Shown here: piece by piece, positions 20,078 through 29,984 of the stretch
How the letters are laid out: each line of letters starts with the position of its first letter
Position numbering within the stretch: position 1 is the stretch's first letter
Source: an uncultured Tolumonas sp.
GTDB taxonomy: Bacteria > Pseudomonadota > Gammaproteobacteria > Enterobacterales > Aeromonadaceae
NCBI RefSeq assembly: GCF_963678185.1
Contig: NZ_OY782757.1
Coordinates: 2,346,001 to 2,410,000 of the forward strand
Length of the DNA stretch: 64,000 nucleotides
Direction: 5' to 3'
Translations under genes and position numbers: made by a program
The notes under the pieces: model-generated
Seen by the model: only the letters and a program-made list of their open reading frames with translations
Databases searched by the model: none
What the model was told of the DNA's origin: nothing

Positions 20078-20326
20078 TTATTTCTTGTAATGAGTTGCCA
20101 GGTTGTCCAGACGAGCGTTAGCGCGAGCAGCTTCTGCTTTAGCGTCAGCAACGTCAGCAGCCAGTTTGCTCTGACCGTCTTTGATTGAACCAACTTCAGT
20201 AGCCAGCTGGTCAACTTTACCAGTCAGGGTCTGAACGTCAGATTCGATTTTAGAGGTGTTTGCACAACCAACCAGCAGGGTTGAGCTCAGAGCGATGGTG
20301 CCCAGCAGTACTTGATACTTGTTCAT
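20078..20326 (-). CDS. lpp: Major outer-membrane (Braun) lipoprotein
   Basis: Lpp tethers the outer membrane to peptidoglycan as a trimeric coiled coil. The 82-residue precursor has a lipobox LVGC with Cys21 as the lipidated residue. The alanine- and aspartate-rich heptad body follows, with the near-invariant end AARANARLDNLATHYKK, whose last lysine is the residue joined to peptidoglycan. The mature part is 62 residues against 58 in E. coli. By eye this comes from a three-residue loss near the N-terminus and a seven-residue gain in the middle. A strong AAGGAG ribosome site precedes the ATG and a terminator follows, consistent with high expression. The L,D-transpeptidase gene next door is a plausible partner. 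Confidence 0.95.
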   Translation of the reverse strand: MNKYQVLLGTIALSSTLLVGCANTSKIESDVQTLTGKVDQLATEVGSIKDGQSKLAADVADAKAEAARANARLDNLATHYKK

Positions 20327-20369
20327 GATAACTCCTTTGACTTTATTAGGATGGCTTCAAAGCCTCAAT

Positions 20370-20400
20370 AGTATGACACAAAAACGGTCATACGAATCAA
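20370..20400 (-). promoter_or_regulatory. Candidate lpp promoter (extended -10)
   Basis: On the minus strand TGTCATACT at about 20370-20378 resembles an extended -10 element, with a TTGATT hexamer 19 bp further upstream. The spacing is longer than ideal, so the -35 call is weak. It lies about 45 bp upstream of the lpp start codon. Confidence 0.35.
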
Positions 20401-20527
20401 TACTAACGGAGATTTTTTTGCATTTTGCACACAAAAACTCAATGTACTGATCCTTGGCGCTATCTTCTCCGATTTATGCTCATCAAACAATCGCTATGAT
20501 AGGACTCAGACAGAAAAAACACGAAAA

Positions 20528-23158
20528 TTACCCTGTTACATCAATTTTTGAGTGATTTTTTTGCCATAAGTGAGTCAATTGCGTCACTAGATCGGCTCGA
20601 GTATAGGGTTTCGTTAATAATGGCCAGTTTAGCTTGGCGACTTGTTCACTAAAGTCATGCCCACTGACTAACAATAATTTTAAATCGGCGTTCAGCTGTT
20701 GTGCTTGCTGTACTATTTCGATGCCACTGGCCTGACCGGGTAATACGATGTCGCTGATCAGCAACTTTACATCGGGAATAGTTTTCACCCATGTCAGTGC
20801 CTGATTACCACAATCGGTATCCATGGTCAGACAACCGATGCTGTGCAGATATTCGCATAATGTTTGTCGCACATCAGTCTGATCTTCCAGCACCACAACT
20901 AATGGCATCTCGTTGGCTGCCCACACCGGTGCGGGTATGCTTGTGCTAGGTAATGCGATCGGTTCGGCCTCCGCACAAGGTAACTGCAGACGCACACAGC
21001 TACCACGTTGTGGTTCGCTGTCAATTTGCACACGCCCACCCGACTGGCGCACAAAACCGTACACCATCGATAGGCCCAGCCCACTGCCCTTACCGGCAGC
21101 CTTGGTAGTAAAAAATGGTTCAAACACCCGCCGTAAAACTTCTGCCGTCATCCCACAGCCTTGGTCAATCACCTCGACCGTGACCATATCCTGTATCCGG
21201 CCACTGGTGCGTTCCACCCGCTGGTTGAACAAACGAATACGGATGGTGCCACTACGCCCCTCCATCGCATCACGGGCATTCACCACCAGATTCAACAAAC
21301 TGTTTTCCAACTGGTTAGCATCCATCCATGCCGCTCGCAGGTTGGGCTGAATATCCAGTTCCAGCCGCAGGGTGGCGGGTAACGAATGTTCCATCAGTTC
21401 ACGCAGATTCGTCACCAACTCGGCCAAATCGATGGCGCGTGGGCGTAGTGCCTGTTTACGAGAAAACGCCAGCAGGCGCTGCGTCAGTTGGGCACCTCGC
21501 TCGGCGGCTTTGTAGGCGCGTTCAATCCGCTGGCGTGTGCGTTCTTCCAATTCATCAGTTTGCAGTAATTCCAGATTGCCGAGAATAACGGCCAGTAGGT
21601 TATTAAAGTCATGTGCAATACCACCGGTCAGATGCCCCACCGCTTTCATTTTCTGGCTATGGATCAGCTCGGCTTCCAGCACTTTCCGGTCGGTGCGGTC
21701 TAACACCATGCTGGCGATACTTTTGTTGGTCAGCCGGTTCAGGCGCAGTTCAACGTAACGTTCACCATCCAGCTGCAATTCCAGCGTCAATACGCTGTCA
21801 TCATCGCGCCACAGATGATCGGGCGATAAGGGTTTGCCATCACTGCGTTGCGCACCGTGCTCTTGCAGACGTTGTAATAATTCGCGGAAATGACAACCAT
21901 GCACGATCTGCTCCATTTGCAGCAAAGAAGCATATTGCGGGTTGCACACCACCAACGCCCCCTCGGCATCAAACAGCGCAAAACCATCGCGGATGGAAAG
22001 AAAGGTAGTCTCCAGCTGAATGCTTTTTTCTTTAAACAGTTTGGTCACCCGCGCCAGTGACGCGGCGTTATTGGCAAACACGTTAAAAGCACGCGCTAAA
22101 TCACCCAGTTCGTCTTGCCGGTGCAAAGCCGGCACCCGCACCGTGCGTTCGCCTTTGGTTAGCCGCGTCATCGCATCGGCAATCGCGGAAACCAGCACAC
22201 CTAAATTGTCGTAGATGTAATTACCCGCTAATGCGGTAATGACCACCGCTAACAAACCAAAGATTTCGATAGTGAAGGTGCTGGTTTGTAATTCGCTGTG
22301 CGTGCGTTCAGCGCGTGAGCTGGCGGAATGCACTACCAGTTGCACATACTGGTTGATGTCTTCATCCAGCAGGTTGACCAGCGCCTTGATACGGAAGGTA
22401 TGATAAGCAATTGCCAGATCACTGTTTTGCAGTTTCTGGTTCAGCTCATCGACCGGCTGCAAAGTATTACACAATTCCCGCAAGGTGCTGCGTCGTTCCG
22501 GATCTGCCTGCGCAATGCCCTGTTGCCAGTGTTGGCGTAATAAAGACAGCTGCTTGAGCACGTCTGGTGAGGCCGGAATAGTCAGCGTCATCTCGAGCAT
22601 ATTGGCAAACAAGCCTTGCTCCAGCGCGGTCGGCCAGCCGGCAGCATCTTCTTTTGCCAATAGTTCCAGCTGCGATTGCGCCTGATAAATCACACCGAGC
22701 AGATCGTGACGTTCCAGATGGCGGGTACGGGTCAGATCGAGCAGACGACGTACACTTTCTTGTAATTCATCGCTGCGTTGATGAATACGGTTGATCAGTT
22801 GCGGTTGTTGCTGTGCCAGCGGTGCAGCAGCCATTTTAGTTAATGAATCGCGTAACCCTTGCAGTGAGTTCTTCAATAAATCCGATTCACTTTGATATTC
22901 CATCGCGCCGATGACTTGCGTCAGACTCACCGCCACGGTCGCCACTTTCGCAGTTTTAACGCCCACTTCCATACCGCTGCTCATTTCTGACAGCGTGCTT
23001 TCCTGCATATCTGTGAGCAACCTCCCAGCGTTGTTAAAACCAAATACGGCAATGATGCCAATCGCGAGGGTTAACGACACCACCAGTAAGTTGAAGGACA
23101 ACAGACGGCCACGAACACCAGAAAACAACGGCTTACGATGAAAAGAGGGTGACGGCAT
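20528..23158 (-). CDS. Hybrid sensor histidine kinase, TorS-like layout, beside sugar ABC genes
   Basis: An 876-residue membrane kinase. Membrane segments lie near residues 18-40 and 290-315, enclosing a largely helical periplasmic region. A HAMP domain follows, with a [10 protein letters not shown] stretch and [20 protein letters not shown]-like domain at about 375-490 precedes the HisKA with the HDFNN-type box (His516 in [10 protein letters not shown]), an HATPase with [11 protein letters not shown] and GLGLSMVYG, and one C-terminal receiver (Asp803 in ISDIVLPG). No HPt domain is visible, unlike E. coli TorS. It is divergent from the ribose-type ABC operon, and an OmpR-type regulator stands at that operon's far end. 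The two probably form one system. TorS works with a periplasmic binding-protein partner, so the RbsB-like protein here could relay the sugar signal; that is an inference. Confidence 0.85.
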   Translation of the reverse strand: MPSPSFHRKPLFSGVRGRLLSFNLLVVSLTLAIGIIAVFGFNNAGRLLTDMQESTLSEMSSGMEVGVKTAKVATVAVSLTQVIGAMEYQSESDLLKNSLQGLRDSLTKMAAAPLAQQQPQLINRIHQRSDELQESVRRLLDLTRTRHLERHDLLGVIYQAQSQLELLAKEDAAGWPTALEQGLFANMLEMTLTIPASPDVLKQLSLLRQHWQQGIAQADPERRSTLRELCNTLQPVDELNQKLQNSDLAIAYHTFRIKALVNLLDEDINQYVQLVVHSASSRAERTHSELQTSTFTIEIFGLLAVVITALAGNYIYDNLGVLVSAIADAMTRLTKGERTVRVPALHRQDELGDLARAFNVFANNAASLARVTKLFKEKSIQLETTFLSIRDGFALFDAEGALVVCNPQYASLLQMEQIVHGCHFRELLQRLQEHGAQRSDGKPLSPDHLWRDDDSVLTLELQLDGERYVELRLNRLTNKSIASMVLDRTDRKVLEAELIHSQKMKAVGHLTGGIAHDFNNLLAVILGNLELLQTDELEERTRQRIERAYKAAERGAQLTQRLLAFSRKQALRPRAIDLAELVTNLRELMEHSLPATLRLELDIQPNLRAAWMDANQLENSLLNLVVNARDAMEGRSGTIRIRLFNQRVERTSGRIQDMVTVEVIDQGCGMTAEVLRRVFEPFFTTKAAGKGSGLGLSMVYGFVRQSGGRVQIDSEPQRGSCVRLQLPCAEAEPIALPSTSIPAPVWAANEMPLVVVLEDQTDVRQTLCEYLHSIGCLTMDTDCGNQALTWVKTIPDVKLLISDIVLPGQASGIEIVQQAQQLNADLKLLLVSGHDFSEQVAKLNWPLLTKPYTRADLVTQLTHLWQKNHSKIDVTG

Positions 23159-23312
23159 GGCAAATACTCACAACCAATAGAGCTGCCAGAGTAGCCGCTT
23201 GGCGCAGTGAACAAAAGTGCCATTCACATTATGACAATTGTTAATCACACAAAACATACGCCATTTACACACCGGTGTTTTACTGCTGCCATGAAACTTC
23301 ACCACGAGGCAG

Positions 23313-24839
23313 ATGATGAGCGACAAACAACCCATTCTGGAGATGCGAAACATCGCCAAACGCTTCGGCCAGTTCTACGCCCTGAAAGATGTCAGCCTGA
23401 CTATCTATCCCGGCGAAGTGCATTCCCTGATGGGGGAAAATGGTGCCGGTAAAAGTACACTGATGAAAATTCTGGCGGGTGCTTACACCGCGACCGCTGG
23501 CGAAATTGCGATTGATGGTCAGCCTTACACCATCAATGGCCCGAAAGACGCGTTGAATGCCGGTATTACCCTGATTTATCAGGAGATCAATCTGGCGCCG
23601 AACCTGACGGTTGCGGAAAACATTTTTCTCGGTTCCGAAATCACCCGTAACGGGATGGTGAACCGCCAGAAAATGGAAGAAGAAACCGAGTTGGTACTGG
23701 CCCGTCTGGCCGCACGATTTAAAGCCTCTGCCAAAGTATCCAGCCTGAGCATTGCCGAACAACAGCAGGTGGAAATTGCCCGCGCCCTGCACCGAAACAG
23801 TCGTGTGCTGGTGATGGACGAACCGACCGCTGCGCTCTCTTCCCGCGAAACCGACATGTTGTTTGCGCTGATCAAAAAACTGCGCAGTGAAGGGTTGGCA
23901 ATCATCTACATCAGTCATCGTATGGCTGAAATCTATGAATTATCCGATCGCGTCAGCGTATTACGTGATGGTCAATATATCGGCAGCCTGATGCGCAGCG
24001 AACTCTCCGCCAGCGAACTGGTCCGCATGATGGTGGGCCGTCCGCTGAACGATCTGTTCAACAAAGACCGCACCATAAGCAAAGGTGACATGGTGCTGGA
24101 ATGCCATGATCTGACCGATGAAGACAAAGTACTGTCTGGCACATTGAATGTGCGGGCGGGCGAAATTGTCGGCTTGTCAGGTCTGGTTGGTGCTGGTCGC
24201 TCCGAGTTAGCTCAGCTGATTTTCGGCGCCCGTAAAATTACGTCCGGCAATATCAAACTAAAAGGCAAACCACTGGAAATCACTAATCCGCGTGATGCGA
24301 TCGACTGTGGTATCGGCTTTTTAACAGAAAACCGCAAAGAACAAGGCCTGTTTCTGGAAATGACGGTGCACGACAACATCGTGATGGCCACCATCGAACG
24401 AGACAGCCACTTCGGTGTACTGAATGAGCAGAAAAACCGTGCCATCAGTGATACCGCCATCAAGACACTGAACATTCGCGTGCCACACAGTCAGGTCGCC
24501 GCCGGTAGTTTATCCGGTGGTAATCAGCAAAAACTGCTGATTTCACGCTGGGTCGCCATTCATCCGAAATTATTGATCCTGGATGAACCAACCCGCGGTG
24601 TTGACGTCGGCGCGAAAAGTGAAATTTACCGGATGATGACCGATATGGCACGTAAAGGCGTGGCCATTCTGATGATCTCCAGTGAGTTACCAGAAATCGT
24701 AGGCATGAGTGACCGCGTTTATGTCATGCGCGCCGGCAGTATTGTCGGTGAGTTAGACGGCGAAGCGATCACCCAAGAAAACATCATGGAGCTGGCTACT
24801 GGGGCAACCCACCACATGGCCGGCGCGGAAGTGGCATGA
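23313..24839 (+). CDS. Ribose/xylose-type sugar ABC importer, ATP-binding protein
   Basis: A 508-residue double-ABC ATPase of the RbsA/XylG/MglA class, which powers monosaccharide uptake. The N-terminal cassette has Walker [10 protein letters not shown] and [13 protein letters not shown] with [16 protein letters not shown] as its signature region. The C-terminal cassette has the altered Walker [13 protein letters not shown] and signature [15 protein letters not shown] with [11 protein letters not shown]. That asymmetry is normal for the family. It is first in a unit with the permease (13 bp downstream) and the binding protein. The start is an ATG about 150 bp from the divergent kinase gene. 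Confidence 0.95.
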   Translation: MMSDKQPILEMRNIAKRFGQFYALKDVSLTIYPGEVHSLMGENGAGKSTLMKILAGAYTATAGEIAIDGQPYTINGPKDALNAGITLIYQEINLAPNLTVAENIFLGSEITRNGMVNRQKMEEETELVLARLAARFKASAKVSSLSIAEQQQVEIARALHRNSRVLVMDEPTAALSSRETDMLFALIKKLRSEGLAIIYISHRMAEIYELSDRVSVLRDGQYIGSLMRSELSASELVRMMVGRPLNDLFNKDRTISKGDMVLECHDLTDEDKVLSGTLNVRAGEIVGLSGLVGAGRSELAQLIFGARKITSGNIKLKGKPLEITNPRDAIDCGIGFLTENRKEQGLFLEMTVHDNIVMATIERDSHFGVLNEQKNRAISDTAIKTLNIRVPHSQVAAGSLSGGNQQKLLISRWVAIHPKLLILDEPTRGVDVGAKSEIYRMMTDMARKGVAILMISSELPEIVGMSDRVYVMRAGSIVGELDGEAITQENIMELATGATHHMAGAEVA

Positions 24840-24852
24840 GAGAGAATCAGGA

Positions 24853-25851
24853 ATGAGTAACGCTATGAGCACACCCAATACCAATGCGGCTACCAGCCCG
24901 GAAAAGAAATTCACGCTACATAAAGTGATCCAGTCGGTCGGGATCTTACCGGTTCTGATCCTGATTTTTATCGGTTTCAGTTTGATGACGCCAAACTTTG
25001 CGACCGAATCAAACATCATGAATATCGTACGCCAGTCTTCCATTAATACGGTACTGGCCGCCGGCATGACCTTCGTCATCATCACTGGTGGGATCGACTT
25101 ATCAGTAGGTTCCATTTTAGGCTCAACCGCCGTCATGGCGATGGTGACCTCACTACATCCGTCACTCGGTATGCTGTCCATTCCGGTCGCGCTGATGGGT
25201 GGTCTGTTGATGGGTACGCTGAATGGCGTGATGGTCGCCTATATCGGTCTGCCACCGTTTATTGCCACCCTAGGTACCTATACGGCGCTACGAGGCGCAG
25301 CTTATCTGCTGGCTGACGGCACCACCGTGATCAACAACAACATTAGCTTCGAATGGATTGGTAACTCTTATTTAGGTTCCATCCCATGGTTAGTGGTGAT
25401 CGGTTTTGTGGTCATTGCGATCTGCTGGTTCATCTTACGCAAAACCACACTGGGAATGCATGTGTACGCCGTGGGTGGTAATGCCAATGCAGCACGTTTG
25501 ACCGGTATCAAAGTGGGTATGGTGCTGACCTTCGTGTATGCCATGAGCGGCTTACTGGCTGGCTTAGGCGGCATCATGAGTGCCTCTCGTCTATACAGTG
25601 CCAACGGTAACTTAGGTGTTGGCTACGAATTGGATGCTATCGCGGCGGTAGTGCTCGGTGGTACCAGTCTGTCTGGTGGTATTGGAACTATCACCGGCAC
25701 GTTAATCGGCGCATTGATTATCGCCGCCATGAACAACGGGATGACGCTGATGGGTGTCTCTTACTTCTGGCAGCTGGTGATCAAAGGCTGTGTGATCATC
25801 ATTGCAGTTCTGATTGATAAATATCGTACCCGGAAACATGCGGGCGCTTAA
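24853..25851 (+). CDS. Ribose-type sugar ABC importer, permease
   Basis: A 332-residue inner-membrane permease of the RbsC/XylH class with 8-10 predicted membrane segments. Family blocks are ITGGIDLSVGSILG, then ATLGTYTALRGAAYLLADG, GGNANAARLTGIKV and a glycine-rich AAVVLGGTSLSGGIGTITG. It forms the homodimeric pore with the preceding ATPase. An internal ATG at 24877 or the ATG at 24865 could also serve, but an AGGAATG context favours 24853. Confidence 0.94.
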   Translation: MSNAMSTPNTNAATSPEKKFTLHKVIQSVGILPVLILIFIGFSLMTPNFATESNIMNIVRQSSINTVLAAGMTFVIITGGIDLSVGSILGSTAVMAMVTSLHPSLGMLSIPVALMGGLLMGTLNGVMVAYIGLPPFIATLGTYTALRGAAYLLADGTTVINNNISFEWIGNSYLGSIPWLVVIGFVVIAICWFILRKTTLGMHVYAVGGNANAARLTGIKVGMVLTFVYAMSGLLAGLGGIMSASRLYSANGNLGVGYELDAIAAVVLGGTSLSGGIGTITGTLIGALIIAAMNNGMTLMGVSYFWQLVIKGCVIIIAVLIDKYRTRKHAGA

Positions 25852-25926
25852 TACACACGACGAGTGTCTAACGACACCCAAAACAACGCAACACCCCCTA
25901 AACAATAACGGCGGAGTACAACAACT

Positions 25927-26868
25927 ATGCGTTTGAACAAACTGATGTCCACCCTGATCGCAGCAGCAGTCATTACCACCGCACCGCTGGCTCAGGCCAA
26001 AGACCTGAAATCTATCGGTGTTACCGTTGGCGACCTGGCGAACCCTTTCTTCGTACAGATCACCAAGGGTGCGGAAATGAAAGCCCGCCAACTGGCAGGT
26101 AAAGACGTCAAAGTAACACTGGTTTCCAGTGGTTATGACTTAGGCCAACAAGTAACTCAGATCGACAACTTCATCGCTGCTGGCGTGGATATGATCGTAC
26201 TGAATGCGGCTGACTCAAAAGGTATCGCGCCTGCAGTAAAACGTGCCCAGAAAGCCGGCATCGTGGTGGTAGCAGTTGACGTAGCAGCAGAAGGCGCCGA
26301 TGCCACTGTGACCTCGAACAACACCCAAGCGGGTGAACTGGGTTGCCAATACATTGCTGACAAACTGCAAGGTCGCGGTGATGTTGTGATCATCAACGGC
26401 CCACCAGTATCTGCGGTAACCAACCGTGTTGATGGCTGTATGAACACCTTCAAAAAATACAAAGACATCAAAGTACTGTCTTCTAACCAAAACGGTAAAG
26501 GTAGCCGTGAAGGTGGCTTAGAAGTCATGACTTCTCTGCTGGCCGCTTATCCAAAAATTGATGCGGTATTCGCTATCAATGACCCTACCGGTATCGGTGC
26601 GGATCTGGCAGCCAAACAAGCGCAACGCAAAGAATTCTTCATCGTCGGTGTAGACGGTTCACCTGATGCAGAAGTGGCGCTGAAACGTAACGACAACCTG
26701 TTCGTTTCTACGCCAGCACAAGATCCACAAGTAATGGCATCTAAAGCAGTAGAAATTGGTTATGACATTCTGCAAGGCAAACCAGCACCAAAAGAACCAG
26801 TGCTGATCCCTGTAACCCTGATCGACCGCAACAACGTGAAGGATTACAAAGGCTGGACAGTTAAATAG
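25927..26868 (+). CDS. Periplasmic sugar-binding protein, RbsB type
   Basis: A 313-residue periplasmic binding protein of the PBP1/RbsB class. A signal peptide ends near residue 24 (LAQAKDLKSIG). The mature fold starts with IGVTVGDLANPFFVQITKGAEM, typical of this family, and later shows NAADSKGIAP, FAINDPTGIGADLA and VGVDGSPDAEVALK for hinge and ligand contacts. It delivers sugar to the ATPase/permease pair upstream. A strong terminator follows it, so it probably ends the main transcript. The sugar cannot be read directly; the downstream isomerase and kinase genes point to D-lyxose, D-xylulose or D-mannose. Confidence 0.94.
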   Translation: MRLNKLMSTLIAAAVITTAPLAQAKDLKSIGVTVGDLANPFFVQITKGAEMKARQLAGKDVKVTLVSSGYDLGQQVTQIDNFIAAGVDMIVLNAADSKGIAPAVKRAQKAGIVVVAVDVAAEGADATVTSNNTQAGELGCQYIADKLQGRGDVVIINGPPVSAVTNRVDGCMNTFKKYKDIKVLSSNQNGKGSREGGLEVMTSLLAAYPKIDAVFAINDPTGIGADLAAKQAQRKEFFIVGVDGSPDAEVALKRNDNLFVSTPAQDPQVMASKAVEIGYDILQGKPAPKEPVLIPVTLIDRNNVKDYKGWTVK

Positions 26869-26883
26869 TTCATCCCGTATGAC

Positions 26884-26907
26884 ACGCCGCCGCAAGGCGG
26901 CGTTTTT
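26884..26907 (+). terminator. Strong intrinsic terminator inside the sugar gene cluster
   Basis: ACGCCGCC and GGCGGCGT form a perfect 8-bp stem with a GCAA tetraloop, followed by TTTT. It lies between the binding-protein gene and the XylB-like kinase gene, separating transport from catabolic genes or lowering expression of the latter. Confidence 0.9.
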
Positions 26908-26976
26908 GCCACTGTGGTCAGCGCTCAATTTAACGTTGAACGCTAACCAGACTGGCAACGTTCCGGGAGCCGATTT

Positions 26977-28422
26977 ATGTACCTGGGTATTGATTTAGGT
27001 ACTTCCAGCCTGAAAGTTATTTTGCTGGATACCGACGAACACATCATCGACAGTGTGAGCATGCCACTGACGGTACAACACCTGCAGCCCGATTTCAGCG
27101 AGCAAAATCCGCACGACTGGTGGCAGGCGCTGCAACAGGCCATGCTGCAACTCAAAACCCGCCAACCCGCCGCGCTACGTCAGATAAAAGGCATTGGCTT
27201 CAGTGGCCAGATGCACGGCGCCACCCTGTTAGATGATAAGGGCCAGATCCTACGCCCCTGCATTTTATGGAATGATGGCCGCAGTACCGCCGAGTGTCGC
27301 TGGCTGGAGCAACGCGCTGATTTCATCGGTATCACCGGTAACCGCGTGATGGCGGGGTTCACCGCGCCCAAACTGCTGTGGGTACAACGTCACGAGCCGG
27401 ATATTTTTGCCCGTATCGCCCATGTGCTGCTACCCAAAGATTATCTGCGTTATCGCCTAAGTGGCGACTTTGCCAGTGACATGGCCGACAGCGCCGGCAC
27501 CTTGTGGCTGGATACCGCACGCCGCCAGTGGAGCGAAGAGCTGCTGGTAGCTTGTAATCTCACCGTTAGCCAGATGCCGGATTTGTACGAAGGTAATCAG
27601 GTGACCGGCACGCTATACGATGCGTTAGCCGATGACTGGGATTTACCGCGCAACACACCGCTGATTGCCGGTGCCGGTGATAACGCCGCCAGCGCCATTG
27701 GCTTGGGTGTTATCAAAGCCGGTGATGGCTTTGTCTCGCTCGGTACATCCGGCGTTATTTTTTCCGCTTCAGATCAGTATTACGCCAACCCGCAGCAAGC
27801 GGTACACAGTTTCTGCCATGCCCTGCCCGATCGCTGGCATCAGATGGCGGTAACACTCAGCGCCGCCGCATCGTTAAGCTGGTTTTCCCGACTCACAACC
27901 ACGCCGGAAGCGCAACTGGCGCAGGAAGCCGAAAAGCATGAGGCGGGTGATGTATTATTCGCCCCGTTCCTGAATGGTGAACGCACCCCCTGGAATAACC
28001 CGCATCTACGCGGCGCGTTTTTTGGCCTCGCCGATTCGCATCAACGCGGTCATTTAGCGCGCGCAGTCATGGAAGGCGTTGCCTTTTCACTGGCCGATGG
28101 TTATCAGGCACTGCAACAAGCCGGTTGTGCGCCACATCAAATGATTGCCACTGGTGGCGGTGCCCGCAGCCAATTTTGGTTACAGATGATTGCCGATCTC
28201 ACGCAATGCCGCATCATTGTGCCAACCTATGCCGATGTCGGCGCCGCCTTTGGCGCTGCCCGACTGGCTCGCTTGGCCATCGAGCCGGAAGCCTTATCAC
28301 ATCTGACTTCGCACGCCGTACCTGCGACAGCCATCATCCGACCACAATCACAACCCGAGCTGCAGGCGCACTATCAGCGTTACCAGCAGTTAACACGTTG
28401 GTTGTGCCACCAGGAGGGGTAA
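26977..28422 (+). CDS. FGGY-family carbohydrate kinase, xylulokinase-like
   Basis: A 481-residue sugar kinase highly similar by eye to E. coli XylB along its length: GIDLGTSSLKVILL, GFSGQMHGATLLD, LRPCILWNDGR, GFTAPKLLWVQRHEP, LLPKDYLRYRLSGDFASDM, GAGDNAASAIG and SLGTSGVIF. XylB phosphorylates D-xylulose to D-xylulose 5-phosphate. The next gene encodes a D-lyxose isomerase-like protein, whose product from D-lyxose would be D-xylulose, so the pairing is consistent. It starts 108 bp after the binding-protein gene, beyond a terminator, so a separate promoter or read-through is needed. A different ketose substrate cannot be excluded. Confidence 0.9.
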   Translation: MYLGIDLGTSSLKVILLDTDEHIIDSVSMPLTVQHLQPDFSEQNPHDWWQALQQAMLQLKTRQPAALRQIKGIGFSGQMHGATLLDDKGQILRPCILWNDGRSTAECRWLEQRADFIGITGNRVMAGFTAPKLLWVQRHEPDIFARIAHVLLPKDYLRYRLSGDFASDMADSAGTLWLDTARRQWSEELLVACNLTVSQMPDLYEGNQVTGTLYDALADDWDLPRNTPLIAGAGDNAASAIGLGVIKAGDGFVSLGTSGVIFSASDQYYANPQQAVHSFCHALPDRWHQMAVTLSAAASLSWFSRLTTTPEAQLAQEAEKHEAGDVLFAPFLNGERTPWNNPHLRGAFFGLADSHQRGHLARAVMEGVAFSLADGYQALQQAGCAPHQMIATGGGARSQFWLQMIADLTQCRIIVPTYADVGAAFGAARLARLAIEPEALSHLTSHAVPATAIIRPQSQPELQAHYQRYQQLTRWLCHQEG

Positions 28423-29133
28423 ATGCGTCGTTCTCAGCTCAATGAAATTTTAACCGAAAGCCAGGCACTGTTTGCCAAACACCAGATCGCGCTGCCGCCA
28501 TTCGCGCACTTCACGCCCAACGAATGGGCCAAACACGATCTTAGCCGTTTTCAGGAAGTGTTCGATCTGCAACTCGGTTGGGATGTCACCGACATGGGCA
28601 GTAATGATTTTGCCTCGACGGGTCTGACCCTGTTCACCCTGCGTAACGGCTCTGTCGGCGGTAAACCTTACCCGAAACCGTATGCTGAAAAAATCATGAT
28701 CAGCCGCGAAGGTCAGGTCACGCCTTGTCATTTCCACTGGTACAAGATGGAAGACATCATCCATCGCGGCGGCGGCAACATGATCATTGAGCTGTATAAC
28801 CGCACCGCGGATGAACAGTGTGACACCACCGATATTGAGGTTGTGCTCGACGGTGAACGCCAACGGCACAAAGCCGGCAGCCGCCTGCGTTTAACTGCGG
28901 GGCAAAGCATCACGTTAACACAAGGTCTGTATCACTCGTTCTGGGCCGAACCCGGTTTCGGGCCGGTGATCTTGGGTGAAGTCTCTATGGTGAATGACGA
29001 TCGGTGTGATAACCGATTCCTGCAACCACAATCCCGTTTCAGTGAAATTGAAGAAGACGAATCGCCGTTACACCTGTTGTGTAACGAATATGCCCGTTTC
29101 CTACCGCTACAGGAGCCATCGTTATGTCGCTGA
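28423..29133 (+). CDS. D-lyxose/D-mannose ketol-isomerase-like cupin protein
   Basis: A 236-residue protein of the D-lyxose isomerase family (the E. coli O157 sugar isomerase Z5688 class). These cupin enzymes interconvert D-lyxose and D-xylulose, and D-mannose and D-fructose, with a divalent metal. Metal ligands are visible in TPCHFHWYKMEDIIHRG (two His and a Glu) and a later His in GLYHSFW. GGKPYPKPYAEKIMIS and the ending FLQPQSRFSEIEEDE are also typical. The ATG follows the kinase stop codon directly and has CAGGAGG, and its 3' end overlaps the aldolase gene by 10 bp, so the genes are translationally coupled. Confidence 0.85.
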   Translation: MRRSQLNEILTESQALFAKHQIALPPFAHFTPNEWAKHDLSRFQEVFDLQLGWDVTDMGSNDFASTGLTLFTLRNGSVGGKPYPKPYAEKIMISREGQVTPCHFHWYKMEDIIHRGGGNMIIELYNRTADEQCDTTDIEVVLDGERQRHKAGSRLRLTAGQSITLTQGLYHSFWAEPGFGPVILGEVSMVNDDRCDNRFLQPQSRFSEIEEDESPLHLLCNEYARFLPLQEPSLCR

Positions 29134-29984
29134 TTTCTCTCGCTCAAGGTTTATCACATGCACGCCAACATGGTTATGCATTGGGCGCGTTTAATGTGCT
29201 GGATACCCATTTCCTGCGTGCACTGTTTGCCGCCGCCGAAGCACAACGTTCACCGTTCATTATCAATATCGCCGAAGTGCATTTTAAATATGTCTCGCTC
29301 GATGCCATCTGTGCCGCCATCAAAGCGGAAGCGGCATTGCACGATATTCCGGTAGTATTAAATCTCGATCATGGCACCAGTTTTGATGCCGTGATGAAAG
29401 CCATTCGTCTGGGTTTCACCTCGGTGATGTTTGATGGCTCGGGTTTAAGTTATGAAGAAAATATTCGCCAGACTGCGGAAGTAGTTAAGATGTGCCATGC
29501 ACTCGGTATTTCAGTGGAAGCCGAACTGGGCGCCGTCGGTGGTGACGAAGGTGGCTCACTGTATGGCTCGTGCGACAGCAGCAAATTTACCGACCCGAGC
29601 AAAGCGACCGATTTTGTCACCCGCACCGGCATCGATGCGCTGGCTGTCGCCATTGGTAATGCGCACGGCAAATATCGCGGCGAACCGAAACTCGATTTCC
29701 CGCGCCTGCAAGCGATTCAGGAACAGACCGGTTTACCACTGGTGTTGCACGGTGGCTCTGGCATCAGTGATGCGGATTTCCGCAAAGCTATTTCGCTGGG
29801 TATCCATAAAATCAACTTCTACACCGGCATGTCACAAAATGCGCTGGTCGCGGTTGAGCAAGCGATGCAGCATCGCGAAACCGCCTACGATGAGCTGGCA
29901 CACATGCTGATGGGCATTGAAAGCGCCATTCAGCAAACGGTGGAAGAGCAGATGCAGATCTTTGGCAGCGCAGGGAAAGCCTGA
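29124..29984 (+). CDS. Class II ketose-bisphosphate aldolase
   Basis: A 286-residue zinc-dependent aldolase of the fructose/tagatose-bisphosphate family (FbaA/GatY/KbaY/YdjI). Zinc and catalytic residues are visible: LNLDHGTS with catalytic Asp and zinc His, EAELGAVGG, GNAHG and LHGGSGIS, then KINFYTG for phosphate binding. These enzymes cleave a ketose 1-phosphate or 1,6-bisphosphate into dihydroxyacetone phosphate and an aldehyde. The substrate is not known. Because a PfkB kinase follows with a 1-bp overlap, a ketose bisphosphate made by that kinase is a reasonable guess. Confidence 0.9.
   Translation: MSLISLAQGLSHARQHGYALGAFNVLDTHFLRALFAAAEAQRSPFIINIAEVHFKYVSLDAICAAIKAEAALHDIPVVLNLDHGTSFDAVMKAIRLGFTSVMFDGSGLSYEENIRQTAEVVKMCHALGISVEAELGAVGGDEGGSLYGSCDSSKFTDPSKATDFVTRTGIDALAVAIGNAHGKYRGEPKLDFPRLQAIQEQTGLPLVLHGGSGISDADFRKAISLGIHKINFYTGMSQNALVAVEQAMQHRETAYDELAHMLMGIESAIQQTVEEQMQIFGSAGKA

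Noticed and set aside
23159..23312. CRP or TorR-type binding site between the hybrid kinase and the ABC operon
   Set aside because: TCACA half-sites occur, but none has a matching second half at the right spacing, and no convincing TorR-type direct repeat was seen.
23280..23918. 212-codon open frame on the minus strand opposite the sugar ABC ATPase
   Set aside because: It is antisense to intact Walker and signature motifs, and its product is Phe/His/Gln-rich without a fold signature.
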